From positions 1-64,000 of the forward strand of contig NZ_AUUU01000027.1 in NCBI RefSeq assembly GCF_002760435.1: a stretch of DNA of 64,000 nt, written 5' to 3'. The notes beneath the pieces were generated by a model that was not told where the DNA came from, made no database searches, and was given only the letters and a program-made list of their open reading frames with translations. The stretch is from Clostridium sp. LS. GTDB lineage: Bacteria; Bacillota; Clostridia; Clostridiales; Clostridiaceae. Shown one piece after another: positions 9,600-19,696 of the stretch (its first letter is position 1; each line of letters opens with the position of its first letter). The position numbers and the translations under genes are program-made.

Positions 9600-10862
9600 A
9601 TGAATAAATTTTTTGAATGGATGGAAGAACACTTTGTACCGATCGCATCGAGGATTGGTTCACAAAGACATTTGGTAGCAATTCGTGATGGGTTTGCTAC
9701 AATTATGCCTATTATTATGGCGGGAGCATTTGCAGTTTTATTTAACAATCTAGGTTTTGAGTGGTATCAAAATTTTATGAATTGGCTGCTTCCAGCATCT
9801 TGGAAAAGCTGGGGTGGCGCTGTTTGGACTGGGTCTTTTGCAATTATGTCAATATTAGTTGTTTTTACAATCTCATATCATTTAGCAAGGTCCTATGACA
9901 AGGATGGATTAGCAGCGGGTATAGTATCAGTTGCAGCATCAATGATATTATATTCAACAACTCCAGATGGAGCATTACCATTTACATTTTTAGGAGCTCA
10001 AGGGTTATTTATTGCATTAATAGTAGCTTTAGTAGCTACAGAAATTTTTGTTAAGTTAATAGGTAATCCTAAGCTTGTAATAAAAATGCCTAATGGAGTA
10101 CCACCAGCAGTTTCAAAATCTTTTGCGGCTTTAGCACCATCAATTATAGTTCTAGCATTAGCAGCTGGCATTAAGGAATTATTTATGTTTATAAGCGTAC
10201 CTGATATACATCAAGCATTATTCTTTACACTACAAAAACCACTACAAGGTATTGCAGGAAGTTTAGGAGGAGTACTTGTAATAGTATTTTTAGTACAAAT
10301 ATTATGGTTCTTTGGCTTGCATGGTTCAAATATATTAGCACCAGTAATAAATGCATTATTACTTCCATTACTTTTAGCTAATACAGATGCGGTAAAAAAT
10401 GGACTAGCACCAGAATATATTTTAAACAGCCAATTCTTAGATTCATATGTAAATATGGGAGGATCAGGAACTACAATTGCTTTATTAATTGCAATATTTA
10501 TTTTAGGTAAAAAATCAGGTGCTCAGCAAAAGGCAATTGCGAACTTAGGAATAGCACCAGGATGCTTTAATATAAATGAACCAGTAATATTTGGTATGCC
10601 AATAGTTTTAAACCCAATTTATTTCATTCCATTCATACTAGCACCAATAGCATCATTGCTAATAGCATATACATTAACTGTTATAGGCTTTGTGCCAAAA
10701 GTATCAATACTTGCAGCGTGGACAACACCACCAATCTTGGGTGCAATTATATCTACAAACTCAATTATGGGTGGAGTAACGGCCCTTATATGTTTAATTG
10801 TAAGTGTAATAATATATCTTCCGTTTGTAGCTATTGCAGGTAAGCAAATATCAAATGATTAA
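9600..10862 (+). CDS. PTS lactose/cellobiose-family EIIC permease
   Basis: A 420-residue membrane permease with about ten hydrophobic segments. It opens with a cytoplasmic helix and the conserved RHLVAIRDGF...MPIIMAGAF stretch (residues 24-44). The conserved substrate loop GCFNINEPVIFGMPI is present around residues 320-335. It should import the disaccharide while the EIIB/EIIA pair upstream phosphorylates it. It has an AAGGGGG site and is last in the sigma-54 operon. Confidence 0.93.
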   Translation: MNKFFEWMEEHFVPIASRIGSQRHLVAIRDGFATIMPIIMAGAFAVLFNNLGFEWYQNFMNWLLPASWKSWGGAVWTGSFAIMSILVVFTISYHLARSYDKDGLAAGIVSVAASMILYSTTPDGALPFTFLGAQGLFIALIVALVATEIFVKLIGNPKLVIKMPNGVPPAVSKSFAALAPSIIVLALAAGIKELFMFISVPDIHQALFFTLQKPLQGIAGSLGGVLVIVFLVQILWFFGLHGSNILAPVINALLLPLLLANTDAVKNGLAPEYILNSQFLDSYVNMGGSGTTIALLIAIFILGKKSGAQQKAIANLGIAPGCFNINEPVIFGMPIVLNPIYFIPFILAPIASLLIAYTLTVIGFVPKVSILAAWTTPPILGAIISTNSIMGGVTALICLIVSVIIYLPFVAIAGKQISND

Positions 10863-10882
10863 TAAATATAAAGAATATATGC

Positions 10883-10920
10883 AAAGGGGCAGATTCTTAG
10901 GAATCCGCTCTTTGTTTTTA
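10883..10920 (+). terminator. Terminator of the PTS operon
   Basis: An imperfect hairpin (AAAGGGGCAGATTC / GAATCCGCTCTTT) with a four-base loop is followed by TGTTTTTA. It ends the PTS operon 20 bp after the EIIC stop codon. Confidence 0.65.
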
Positions 10921-11152
10921 TAAAAAACTATTGAGATATTAAGTTACCATTTTTTACATGGGTTATGATTTATTTTTTATTTTAATCTAGACTTTACAAT
11001 AAATAATGCATTAAGTTAAAATTAATATAATAAATTGGGATAATACAAATAAAGTATATTAATGTACTACAAATAAGATAAAGTGACTCATAAATAGTGA
11101 GTAGAAGTTCCTTTTGGAGATATAATTTTAAATGAGAGTAAAAGGTGATAAT

Positions 11153-12007
11153 ATGAGTATAATCATGGATTCAGCAGTCGTAATAAAGTCTTATAATAAT
11201 AATATAGTTTCTGTAGAAATGAATGGTCGGGAAAGAATACTTTTTGCAAAAGGTATTGGATTTGGAAAGAAAACTGGAGATAAGATTGAAAAAGGCACTG
11301 AGGTTGAAAAGGTATTTGTTATTGAAAATGAAGATAATCTAAGGAATTTTGAACAAGTTATTGAAAATGTTGATGAGGAATTTTTTGAGTTATGTGAAAG
11401 AATGATATCCTTTATTGCAGATCAACTACAAGAAAAATTAAATGAGAGGATTCACATTGCATTAGTGGATCACTTGAACTTTGCGGTTAAGAGGCTTGCT
11501 GATAATGAAGAGATAGAAAATCCATTTCTTATTGAGATTAAGGCTTTATATTCAACAGAATATTTATTAGCTGAAAAAGTCGCAAAAAAGCTTCAAAATA
11601 AAATAAATATAGAGATACCAGCAGGAGAAATTGGATTTATAGCTCTACATATTCACTCAGCTAGAAACTCTGGAATAATATCTGACTCTATAAAGAATAC
11701 ATATATAATAAATTTGGTAATTGAGTATATAGAGGAAAAGATGTCATTAAATATAGATAAAACATCTTTAGATTATGCCAGATTCTTAACGCATTTGAAA
11801 TTTGCAATAAAGAGAATATCAACGGATATATCTATACAAAATGATTTTATTAAGGAAATAAAATCTAAATATAAACTCTCCTATAAGATAGCTAAAGGTG
11901 TATCAAAAATATTAGGTGGGAAGCTAGAAAAAGATATTGCTGATGATGAAATAGCATATTTAGCAATGCATATAGAGAGACTTAGAAAGGCTGCTACCGA
12001 AGCATAA
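11153..12007 (+). CDS. BglG/GlcT-type transcriptional antiterminator
   Basis: A 284-residue RNA-binding antiterminator. Residues 1-60 form the CAT RNA-binding domain (SYNNNIVSVEMNGRE, GKGIGFGKK-like GIGFGKKTGD). PRD1 is about 70-170 (DHLNFAVKR, ALHIHSA) and PRD2 about 180-280 (THLKFAIKR, LAMHIERL). The PRD histidines are phosphorylated by PTS proteins to set activity. The ATG at 11153 is favoured because AGGTG lies 7 bases upstream; an in-frame ATG at 11132 is possible. It converges with a IIA-Glc gene whose leader carries a RAT-like site, its most likely target. It could be GlcT- or LicT-like. Confidence 0.87.
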   Translation: MSIIMDSAVVIKSYNNNIVSVEMNGRERILFAKGIGFGKKTGDKIEKGTEVEKVFVIENEDNLRNFEQVIENVDEEFFELCERMISFIADQLQEKLNERIHIALVDHLNFAVKRLADNEEIENPFLIEIKALYSTEYLLAEKVAKKLQNKINIEIPAGEIGFIALHIHSARNSGIISDSIKNTYIINLVIEYIEEKMSLNIDKTSLDYARFLTHLKFAIKRISTDISIQNDFIKEIKSKYKLSYKIAKGVSKILGGKLEKDIADDEIAYLAMHIERLRKAATEA

Positions 12008-12033
12008 AAATGCTAATATTTTTGGTGATAATT

Positions 12034-12082
12034 AAAACCATATATAATCATGGAAACATAAATCCATGTATATATGGTTTTA
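12034..12082. terminator. Bidirectional terminator between antiterminator and crr
   Basis: A long near-perfect hairpin (AAAACCATATATA...CATGGA / TCCATG...TATATATGGTTTT) has A- and T-runs on both sides. It serves the two convergent genes. Confidence 0.85.
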
Positions 12083-12135
12083 TTATACTATTGAATATAT
12101 GATTATAATACTGAAATGCAATTAGTAAGCATTTC

Positions 12136-12624
12136 TTATAAGGTAAAACTTATTACTTGATCTTGTCCTGCAGTGACTTCCTTTCCAACAGAAGGATTTA
12201 GTTCTTTTACTAAATCCATATTAGTAACTAGAACTGGAGTAATTAGTGAAAAACCTTTGTTTAGAATGAATTCTCTATTTATCTTTATTATCGGTGTCCC
12301 GGCTTTGACACTTGTTCCAGCTTCAATTAGCTGCTCAAATCCCTCTCCGTCCAAAGAAACAGTATCTATTCCTATGTGAACTAATAACTCTGCGCCATTA
12401 TTTAGTGTTATTGCAAATGCATGTTTTGTATTAAAGACTAGTGTTAATTCTCCGTCAGCTGGTGCAACTACAATATCACCAACTGGATCTATAGCAATTC
12501 CATCACCAGCTAATTTTTCAGCAAATACTTTGTCAGGTACGTCAGATAAGTCTATTGTCTTACCAGTTATAGGGGCAAGAAGTTTTGTTTCTGTAATTTT
12601 ATTCTTTTTAAAAAAATTAAACAT
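12136..12624 (-). CDS. crr: Stand-alone PTS glucose-family EIIA
   Basis: A 162-residue soluble EIIA-Glc. The motif KHAFAI holds His68, and LLVHIGIDTV holds the phosphorylated His83. It covers the complete domain (about 150 residues) as a free protein, not fused to EIICB. It would pass phosphate from HPr to EIIB domains of glucose- or GlcNAc-family permeases lacking their own IIA. Its leader has a consensus promoter, a RAT-like site and an overlapping terminator, so expression is probably set by the antiterminator encoded opposite. Confidence 0.92.
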   Translation of the reverse strand: MFNFFKKNKITETKLLAPITGKTIDLSDVPDKVFAEKLAGDGIAIDPVGDIVVAPADGELTLVFNTKHAFAITLNNGAELLVHIGIDTVSLDGEGFEQLIEAGTSVKAGTPIIKINREFILNKGFSLITPVLVTNMDLVKELNPSVGKEVTAGQDQVISFTL

Positions 12625-12654
12625 AGCTATTTCTTTCCTTTCATTTTTATTTTT

Positions 12655-12701
12655 GCAAAAGAAAAAGGCATAAGTTTTCCGAATATCGCAAACTTATGCC
12701 T
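12655..12701 (-). terminator. Leader terminator (attenuator) of crr
   Basis: On the minus strand, AGGCATAAGTTT (12690-12701) pairs with AAACTTATGCCT (12666-12677) and is followed by TTTTTTCTTTT. It lies between the promoter and the crr start, so unaided transcription should stop before the gene. Confidence 0.85.
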
Positions 12702-12720
12702 GATTTAACAGTGACACATT
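12689..12720 (-). promoter_or_regulatory. RAT-like antiterminator site in crr leader
   Basis: On the minus strand, TGTCACTG-N6-CAGGC followed by ATAAG matches the core of the ribonucleic antiterminator bound by BglG/LicT proteins (TGTTACTG-N6-CAGGC). The CAGGC segment is also the 5' arm of the terminator stem, so the two structures exclude each other. Confidence 0.75.
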
Positions 12721-12729
12721 TATGAATTA

Positions 12730-12758
12730 ATTATATTATCTTAATTTATTGGTGTCAA
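12730..12758 (-). promoter_or_regulatory. SigA promoter of crr
   Basis: On the minus strand, TTGACA (12753-12758) and TATAAT (12730-12735) are exact consensus hexamers 17 bp apart. The RAT-like site starts about 10 bp after the -10 box. Confidence 0.9.
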
Positions 12759-12906
12759 TGAAAAAAATAAAATAGATCTTGTACAAGTAGTTCTTCACTT
12801 CCAGCTAACTAAAATATACCCTAGTTTTCAAGTCTTAAGGCTTTTTTTTACATTAATTAAAGTTTATAATATCTAATGTACAAATATAGATGGATGGTGA
12901 AAACAT

Positions 12907-13944
12907 ATGGAATACATAAATGAGATTAATATAAATGAAGCAGTAATTCATATATTAGATAGTAACGGTGAAGAACCTATTTTAAATGAATATAGTTTAG
13001 AATTAGATGAAGACATATACATTTTTTTATATAAGCACCTTGAAAAATGTCTAAAAGATGATGAGCTAAAGTATGGAAAGTTTAATGCAGAAAGGAATAT
13101 AGTTAAGGAAATAGCACAAGATTACTTGAATGGAGTTGATAAAGATTTAGTAAGTTTATCGAAGGAACTTGCTAGACAGCTATTTATAATAATGAAGAGC
13201 AATGTGAATATACCATCAGGAGACTTAATTATAATCTCAGTTACAACTGATCAAGGTCCTATGATTGGGATACTTAAAATGGATTATGTTAAGAATTTTA
13301 CCCATGAAGTTCAATTTAGAGATGATAAGATTGGAATAGGAATAGTGCCACAGGTAGCAGGTCTTCCAGGCAGCGGGCAGAAAATCCAAAAAGCTGCATT
13401 TATTAAGCCAATTAAGGATAATGAAAAATATAATCTAATGATTTTAGACAAACAAAAAAGCAGCAAGGAAGATGAGTATGGGGCAAACTATTTTATTAGT
13501 ACTTTTTTAGGGGCAAGTATAGTGACTAATGAAAGGGATATGACTAGAACTTTTGTAAAAGCTGCTGAAAATTGGACTAGAAAAAATATTACAGAAGATG
13601 CTGGAAAGGCAGAAGAAATTAGAACTGCCATTAAGACAAAACTAAAGGAAGAAGACACAATAAATATTGATGATTTTTCATCAGAATTATTTACAGAGCA
13701 GCCTCAAGTTAAGGAAGAGTTTTCAAATTATATAAAGCAACAAGGTCTAGATGCGGAAGTAGCAGTTGATAAAACGTGGGTTGAGAAGAAAATGAAAAGA
13801 GTTAGACTTAATATAGACAAGCAAATTGATTTATATATTAATGAAGATACTTATCATGATTCAAGTAAATTTGAAATACAAAGAAATGGTGATGGAACAA
13901 TAAATCTAGTAGTAAAAAACGTAATAAATTATATAGAGAAGTAG
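12907..13944 (+). CDS. Nucleoid-associated protein (NdpA/YejK family)
   Basis: A 345-residue cytoplasmic protein of the 37-kDa nucleoid-associated family (PF04245 type). It starts MEYINEININEAVIHILD and contains family-typical segments such as the PGSGQKIQKAAFIKP region (about 155-170) and GANYFISTFLGAS (about 195-208). Family members bind nucleoid DNA; their precise role is poorly defined. It stands alone, with a tandem repeat beginning at its stop codon and a terminator beyond it. Confidence 0.85.
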   Translation: MEYINEININEAVIHILDSNGEEPILNEYSLELDEDIYIFLYKHLEKCLKDDELKYGKFNAERNIVKEIAQDYLNGVDKDLVSLSKELARQLFIIMKSNVNIPSGDLIIISVTTDQGPMIGILKMDYVKNFTHEVQFRDDKIGIGIVPQVAGLPGSGQKIQKAAFIKPIKDNEKYNLMILDKQKSSKEDEYGANYFISTFLGASIVTNERDMTRTFVKAAENWTRKNITEDAGKAEEIRTAIKTKLKEEDTINIDDFSSELFTEQPQVKEEFSNYIKQQGLDAEVAVDKTWVEKKMKRVRLNIDKQIDLYINEDTYHDSSKFEIQRNGDGTINLVVKNVINYIEK

Positions 13945-14108
13945 GCTTCCCGAATCTATGATTCGGTGAAGATCACTTCCGCACAGCAAAAGTAGGCTTC
14001 CCAAATCTGTGATTTGGTGAAGATCACTTTCCCTGTGGGCAAGTAGATAGCCCAAATCTATGATTTGGTGCTGGTCACTTTCCTTAAGGGAAGTAGGTTC
14101 CCTAAATT
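13941..14108. repeat. 51-bp tandem repeats, each with a small hairpin
   Basis: Three copies start at 13941, 13992 and 14043 (period 51), and a partial fourth at 14093. Each begins GTAGG/GTAGA and contains the stem CCAAATC/GATTTGG or its compensated variant CGAATC/GATTCG, then GATCACTT. Copy ends also fold (CCC..GGG, TTCC..GGAA). The first copy overlaps the stop codon of the upstream gene. A similar CCAAATC...ATTTGG hairpin appears at 26641-26657. Confidence 0.85.
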
Positions 14109-14117
14109 AATTAATAC

Positions 14118-14170
14118 AAATGGCTATATAAGAAGTAAGGAATACTTATTTTTTGTATAGTCATTTTTTT
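14118..14170 (+). terminator. Terminator after the nucleoid protein gene and repeats
   Basis: AAATGGCTATA pairs with TATAGTCATTT around an inner AAGTA/TACTT stem, and a T-run follows. Confidence 0.75.
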
Positions 14171-14326
14171 CATGTGCCTAAATTTATATAAAAAGTAAAC
14201 CAGTAAAGGTGATAAAATTATAATCTTTAAAGAATAAAAAAATATGCCAATCAATATAAATTAAATAAATAATTATTTATAGAAGAGAGTTTTTTGTTTA
14301 ATTTTATATTTGATAGGGGGCATAAT

Positions 14327-15526
14327 ATGGATATAGATAAAATGTTTTATAAATCATTACTAAAGAATCTATTTTCAGATCCATTTGAGTTAGTATTTTG
14401 GGATGGGACTTCAGAAAAATATGTGCAAAACCAAACTGCAAACTATGTAGATGATGAACCAACATTTAAAATAATTTTTAATGAACCACTTCCAAAGAAT
14501 AATATAATTAAAAATCCTTCACTCGTTTTTGGCGAAGCTTATATGACTAAGAAAATAGAAATAGATGGAAGTGTTCAAAAGGTCATTGAATCTTTATATA
14601 ACAACAAAGAAAGTTTTTTAAGTAATAGTGACAAATATTCTAAATTCCTTAAGAAGATTTCAAATAATATTAAGAACAGCAAAGATAATATTGAATTTCA
14701 CTATGATATTGGAAATGATTTTTATAAATTATGGCTAGATGATACAATGACTTATTCCTGTGCTTACTTTAAGTCTCCAAATGATTCATTAACACAGGCA
14801 CAAAAAAATAAAGTAGAACATATTCTTAAAAAGCTAGATTTGAGAGAAGGTGAAACTTTATTAGATATAGGTTGTGGATGGGGTGAATTAATAATTGCAG
14901 CAGCAAAAGAATATAAAGTAAAAGCAATGGGAATAACCTTAAGTTCAGAACAGTTAACTAAGGTAAAGGAAAGAATAAAAGCTGAAAAATTAGAAGAGTT
15001 AGTTGAGGTTGAACTTATTGATTACAGGGAAATAAGAAATAAGAAATTTGATAAAATAGTTAGTGTTGGCATGTTGGAGCATGTAGGAAAAGACCATATT
15101 TCAGAGTATTTTTCTACTGTTGATAGCCTTTTAAGCGAAAAAGGATTATCTTTACTTCATTGTATAACAGCTGTTGAAGTTGGAGGAAATAACACTTGGA
15201 TCGATAAATATATTTTCCCGGGTGGATATATCCCAACAATTACTGAATTGATTAGCTGTATGTCAGACAAAAAATTTGCTGTAATTGATGTAGAAAACCT
15301 TAGAATGCATTATGGACGAACATTAGAGCATTGGGCAAGAAATTTTGAAAATGCCTTGCCAGAGATAAGGAAGACAAAAGATGAAACTTTTATAAGAATG
15401 TGGAGATTATATTTGAATTCTTGTGCAGCATCTTTCAATTGTGGAAATGTTAATATTCATCAATTCATATTTAGCAAAGGTGTAAATAATGAATTACACT
15501 GGACCAGAGAGTATATGTATAGGTAA
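14327..15526 (+). CDS. cfa: Cyclopropane-fatty-acyl-phospholipid synthase
   Basis: A 399-residue SAM-dependent enzyme that adds a methylene across double bonds of membrane phospholipid acyl chains. An N-terminal lipid-binding region (1-110) precedes the methyltransferase domain. That domain has EFHYDIGNDFYKLWLD, the SAM loop LDIGCGWGE (about 187-195), SVGMLEHVG and the C-terminal HWARNFE...RMWRLYL block. The ATG at 14327 follows AGGGGG at 14315-14320; an in-frame TTG at 14294 lacks a binding site. It is monocistronic. Confidence 0.93.
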   Translation: MDIDKMFYKSLLKNLFSDPFELVFWDGTSEKYVQNQTANYVDDEPTFKIIFNEPLPKNNIIKNPSLVFGEAYMTKKIEIDGSVQKVIESLYNNKESFLSNSDKYSKFLKKISNNIKNSKDNIEFHYDIGNDFYKLWLDDTMTYSCAYFKSPNDSLTQAQKNKVEHILKKLDLREGETLLDIGCGWGELIIAAAKEYKVKAMGITLSSEQLTKVKERIKAEKLEELVEVELIDYREIRNKKFDKIVSVGMLEHVGKDHISEYFSTVDSLLSEKGLSLLHCITAVEVGGNNTWIDKYIFPGGYIPTITELISCMSDKKFAVIDVENLRMHYGRTLEHWARNFENALPEIRKTKDETFIRMWRLYLNSCAASFNCGNVNIHQFIFSKGVNNELHWTREYMYR

Positions 15527-15780
15527 CAACATTTAGTAATTTTTAAAGTCATTCTTTGTAGTGTATCGTTTTATAACGAAATTATTACAATGAGTGGCTT
15601 ATTTAGTTTTTAATAAATGCCCATTGTGAAGTGCTGAAAGCCATATTTTTTGTATTTTGCAAGGCAAAGGAATGGATTTTAAATTTTGAGGAATAATATT
15701 CTAGAAGTTATCGAAAGCATCTTTGAAAAAGTACTAGTAAATGTTTCATTTTAGATGTGTAAAAAACGGAGGAGAATATT

Positions 15781-17253
15781 ATGAAGAAAAAAAACAAAGG
15801 ATTATCTGCTTGGCATCTTGCGATGATGGCTCTAGGAAGCGTAATAGGAGGATCATTTTTTCTAGGTTCGGGAGTAGCTATTAATGCCGCTGGACCTGGT
15901 ATCTTAATATCTTATATATTAGGAGGAGTTTTGGTATATTTCATACTTTATGCTTTATCAGAAATGACGGTAGCAAATCCAAGTTCTGGATCTTTTATGA
16001 CATTTGCATCACAATCATTTGGTCCGGGAACTGGATTTGTTGTGGGGTGGGTCTACTGGGTTGGAATGATTCTCTCAATGTCTAGTGAAGCTACGGCAGT
16101 CTCAATCTTATTGCATGAATGGTTTCCGAATGTATCAATAGCCATAGGTGGAAGTATAATTATAACTGGCGTAACTTTGCTTAATCTTTTAGGAGCTGAT
16201 AAATTAAGTAATCTTGCAAGTGGCCTTTCTGCAATAAAATTACTAGCCATACTTTCATTTATAATTATATCATTCTTATTAGTTACCGGGATAATTCCTG
16301 GCAGAGCAGCGATTGGGATTGGGGAGTTAGCAAGGGAACCTTTTATACCTACTGGAATAGGTGGAATTGCAGGAAGTATGCTGTTAGTGGTATTTGCCTA
16401 CGCTGGTTTTGAGATAATTGGATTAGCAGCTTCAGAGGCAGATAATCCTACAGAAACAATTCCTAAAGCAATTACGTATACAGTTATAAGCCTTGTGGGC
16501 TTCTATATACTTTCTGTTGTAGCTATTCTTCCACTAATTCCTACAGCTGAACTTAGCGAACAGGTAAGTCCAATGGTAGCCTCTCTTAACAGATGGGGAA
16601 TTACATGGGCAGGAAGTATTATAAATCTGGTACTTATTACAGCTATACTTTCAGCATCTCTTGCATCTATGTTTGGAATAGCAAGAATGTTACGATCTCT
16701 TGTAGATGATGGTTATGCTCCTAAGTGGCTAAAGGATAAAAAAGATGTACCCCACAAGGCAATAGTATTCTCAGGAATTTCTATGCTTTTAGGATTAGGC
16801 TTTGGGCTATTATTTCCTAGAATTTATTTATTTTTAGTAACTGCCAGTGGATTTTCATTACTTTTTACATATGCAGTAATTATGGCTACTCATATACGTT
16901 TTCGCAAAAGAAATGGATGCCCTCCAGATGGAAAATGTCAAATGCCTGGATTTCCATATACATCTTGGATTGGATTGATAGGTATGATTGTTGTTATATT
17001 AAGTATGCCTCTTATTTCAGACCAAGCGCCAGGGCTTATAGTAGGATTAATAATGGTAGGAGTATTTTCACTAATCTACGTAGGAATGAAAGCTTTTAGC
17101 AGTGTAGAAAAAAACAGGCCTATAAGAGTAAATAACAAACCGTATAAATCTAAGCTATTAACTGAATTTTCAAATGAATTAACTGATGAAAATCCGAAAC
17201 AGGGTAATAATCAAGCATGTAATAAAGAATGTGATAAATGCAATAAAAAATAA
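15781..17253 (+). CDS. APC-superfamily amino acid permease with Cys-rich tail
   Basis: A 490-residue transporter with about 12 membrane segments. The first helix has the APC signature MMALGSVIGGSFFLGSG (15-31), and the YAGFEIIGLAASEADNPTETIPKAI block is characteristic of helix 6. The substrate cannot be told from sequence. The hydrophilic C-terminus ends in a short cysteine cluster (CNKECDKCNKK), which is unusual and could bind metal or be redox-sensitive. It has a strong GGAGGAG site and is monocistronic. The 254 bp before it show no clear promoter or RNA element. Confidence 0.88.
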   Translation: MKKKNKGLSAWHLAMMALGSVIGGSFFLGSGVAINAAGPGILISYILGGVLVYFILYALSEMTVANPSSGSFMTFASQSFGPGTGFVVGWVYWVGMILSMSSEATAVSILLHEWFPNVSIAIGGSIIITGVTLLNLLGADKLSNLASGLSAIKLLAILSFIIISFLLVTGIIPGRAAIGIGELAREPFIPTGIGGIAGSMLLVVFAYAGFEIIGLAASEADNPTETIPKAITYTVISLVGFYILSVVAILPLIPTAELSEQVSPMVASLNRWGITWAGSIINLVLITAILSASLASMFGIARMLRSLVDDGYAPKWLKDKKDVPHKAIVFSGISMLLGLGFGLLFPRIYLFLVTASGFSLLFTYAVIMATHIRFRKRNGCPPDGKCQMPGFPYTSWIGLIGMIVVILSMPLISDQAPGLIVGLIMVGVFSLIYVGMKAFSSVEKNRPIRVNNKPYKSKLLTEFSNELTDENPKQGNNQACNKECDKCNKK

Positions 17254-17290
17254 TAAAACTTAAATTTTATTCTTATATATGGTTTCCCAA

Positions 17291-17346
17291 ATAAAGATAT
17301 CTAGAAATACTTAATTATCTAAATAAGCTTTTCTAGATATCTTTAT
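17291..17346. terminator. Bidirectional terminator
   Basis: A perfect 17-bp inverted repeat (17291-17307 with 17330-17346; core AAAGATATCTAGAAA) lies between the convergent permease and GntR genes. Confidence 0.85.
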
Positions 17347-17362
17347 TAAAATGTATTAATAT

Positions 17363-18052
17363 TCATCGTCTACAATAATATTGAAACTTACTTCCACGAG
17401 ATTTACTTATAGAATATTCATAAATTCTACCATTAGTCAAATAACCTATATTTTCAATTTGCATAACAACAGATTCATTAGGCAAGTTTAACAGATTGAT
17501 TTCATACTCATTTAATTTAATTGGACTCACAGTTCTAATTCCGTGACTTATTTTATAATCATACTGGGATTCTATATATGAAAGCAGACTAGATTTACAA
17601 TCTCTCATTGTAAGATTAGGGAATAAAGAATGAGGCATATAAATTTCTTCTGTATGATTAGGACGTGAATCTATGTAACGGACTCTTTTTATAAGCCAAA
17701 CCTGAGAATGGATTTCTATTTTTAGTAATTTACAAAGTTTTTCAGATGCATTAATAAGTTTAAACTCATTAACGTCTGATTTTATATTTTCTGAATTATA
17801 ATAGTCCGATAAAGAGGATACAAAAAGAATGCTGTTATTATAATGGTTAATATCGTTAACATAAGTTGAGCCGTCAAGGGACTTAATTAGATATGATCTT
17901 TCAATTAAATGGGCTATTGCCTTTCTTATAGTATGTCTATTACATTGATATTTAATTGCTAACTGAGCATCAGATGGAATACGAGATGATATTTCAAATT
18001 CTCCAGAAGTAATTTTTTCAATTAAATCATTTATAATGTAATCGCTTTTCAA
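17363..18052 (-). CDS. GntR/UTRA regulator, probable repressor of the GH1 gene
   Basis: A 229-residue regulator with an N-terminal winged helix (residues 1-65; HTIRKAIAHLIERSYL region) and a C-terminal UTRA domain (80-225). It is transcribed divergently from the 6-phospho-beta-glucosidase gene, the usual arrangement for UTRA repressors of beta-glucoside genes, whose ligands are often phosphosugars. A possible operator lies in the shared intergenic region near 18112-18128. It is a distant paralogue of the regulator at 97. Confidence 0.88.
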   Translation of the reverse strand: MKSDYIINDLIEKITSGEFEISSRIPSDAQLAIKYQCNRHTIRKAIAHLIERSYLIKSLDGSTYVNDINHYNNSILFVSSLSDYYNSENIKSDVNEFKLINASEKLCKLLKIEIHSQVWLIKRVRYIDSRPNHTEEIYMPHSLFPNLTMRDCKSSLLSYIESQYDYKISHGIRTVSPIKLNEYEINLLNLPNESVVMQIENIGYLTNGRIYEYSISKSRGSKFQYYCRR

Positions 18053-18111
18053 ATTAACTCACCTCATACTGCTTATAAATTAGTTAAATATATTATAACA
18101 TGGTAAAAAAA

Positions 18112-18128
18112 TTGTTGTATAGACAGGT
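18112..18128. promoter_or_regulatory. Possible GntR/UTRA operator
   Basis: GTTGTATAGACAG resembles the TGGTATAGAC-type operators bound by NagR/YvoA-like UTRA regulators. It lies about 60 bp before the divergent regulator gene's start and about 85 bp before the GH1 start. The assignment rests on resemblance only. Confidence 0.4.
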
Positions 18129-18207
18129 GATGAAACTAGCGCTTAGCAAATGTAAAATTTAATTAAGGACGTAGGAATTTTAAATTAAAATTATGGGGAG
18201 AGGATAA

Positions 18208-19584
<1,377 letters not shown>

Positions 19585-19696
19585 ACTATAAACTAACAAA
19601 TATAATAATGAGGTTAGAAGAAAAATCACTAATTTTTACTTTACTCCTACATTGTTTTAACTATTATTTAAGTTGAAAATATATATACAAAATTCA

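Noticed and set aside
12771-12860. Terminator-like AGTCTTAAGGCT followed by T-run before the nucleoid protein gene
   Set aside because: The palindrome has no room for a loop and one mismatch, so a stable hairpin is unlikely.
13941-14108. 51-bp repeats as a CRISPR array
   Set aside because: The copies are contiguous and similar along their whole length; there are no unique spacers of constant size and no cas genes.
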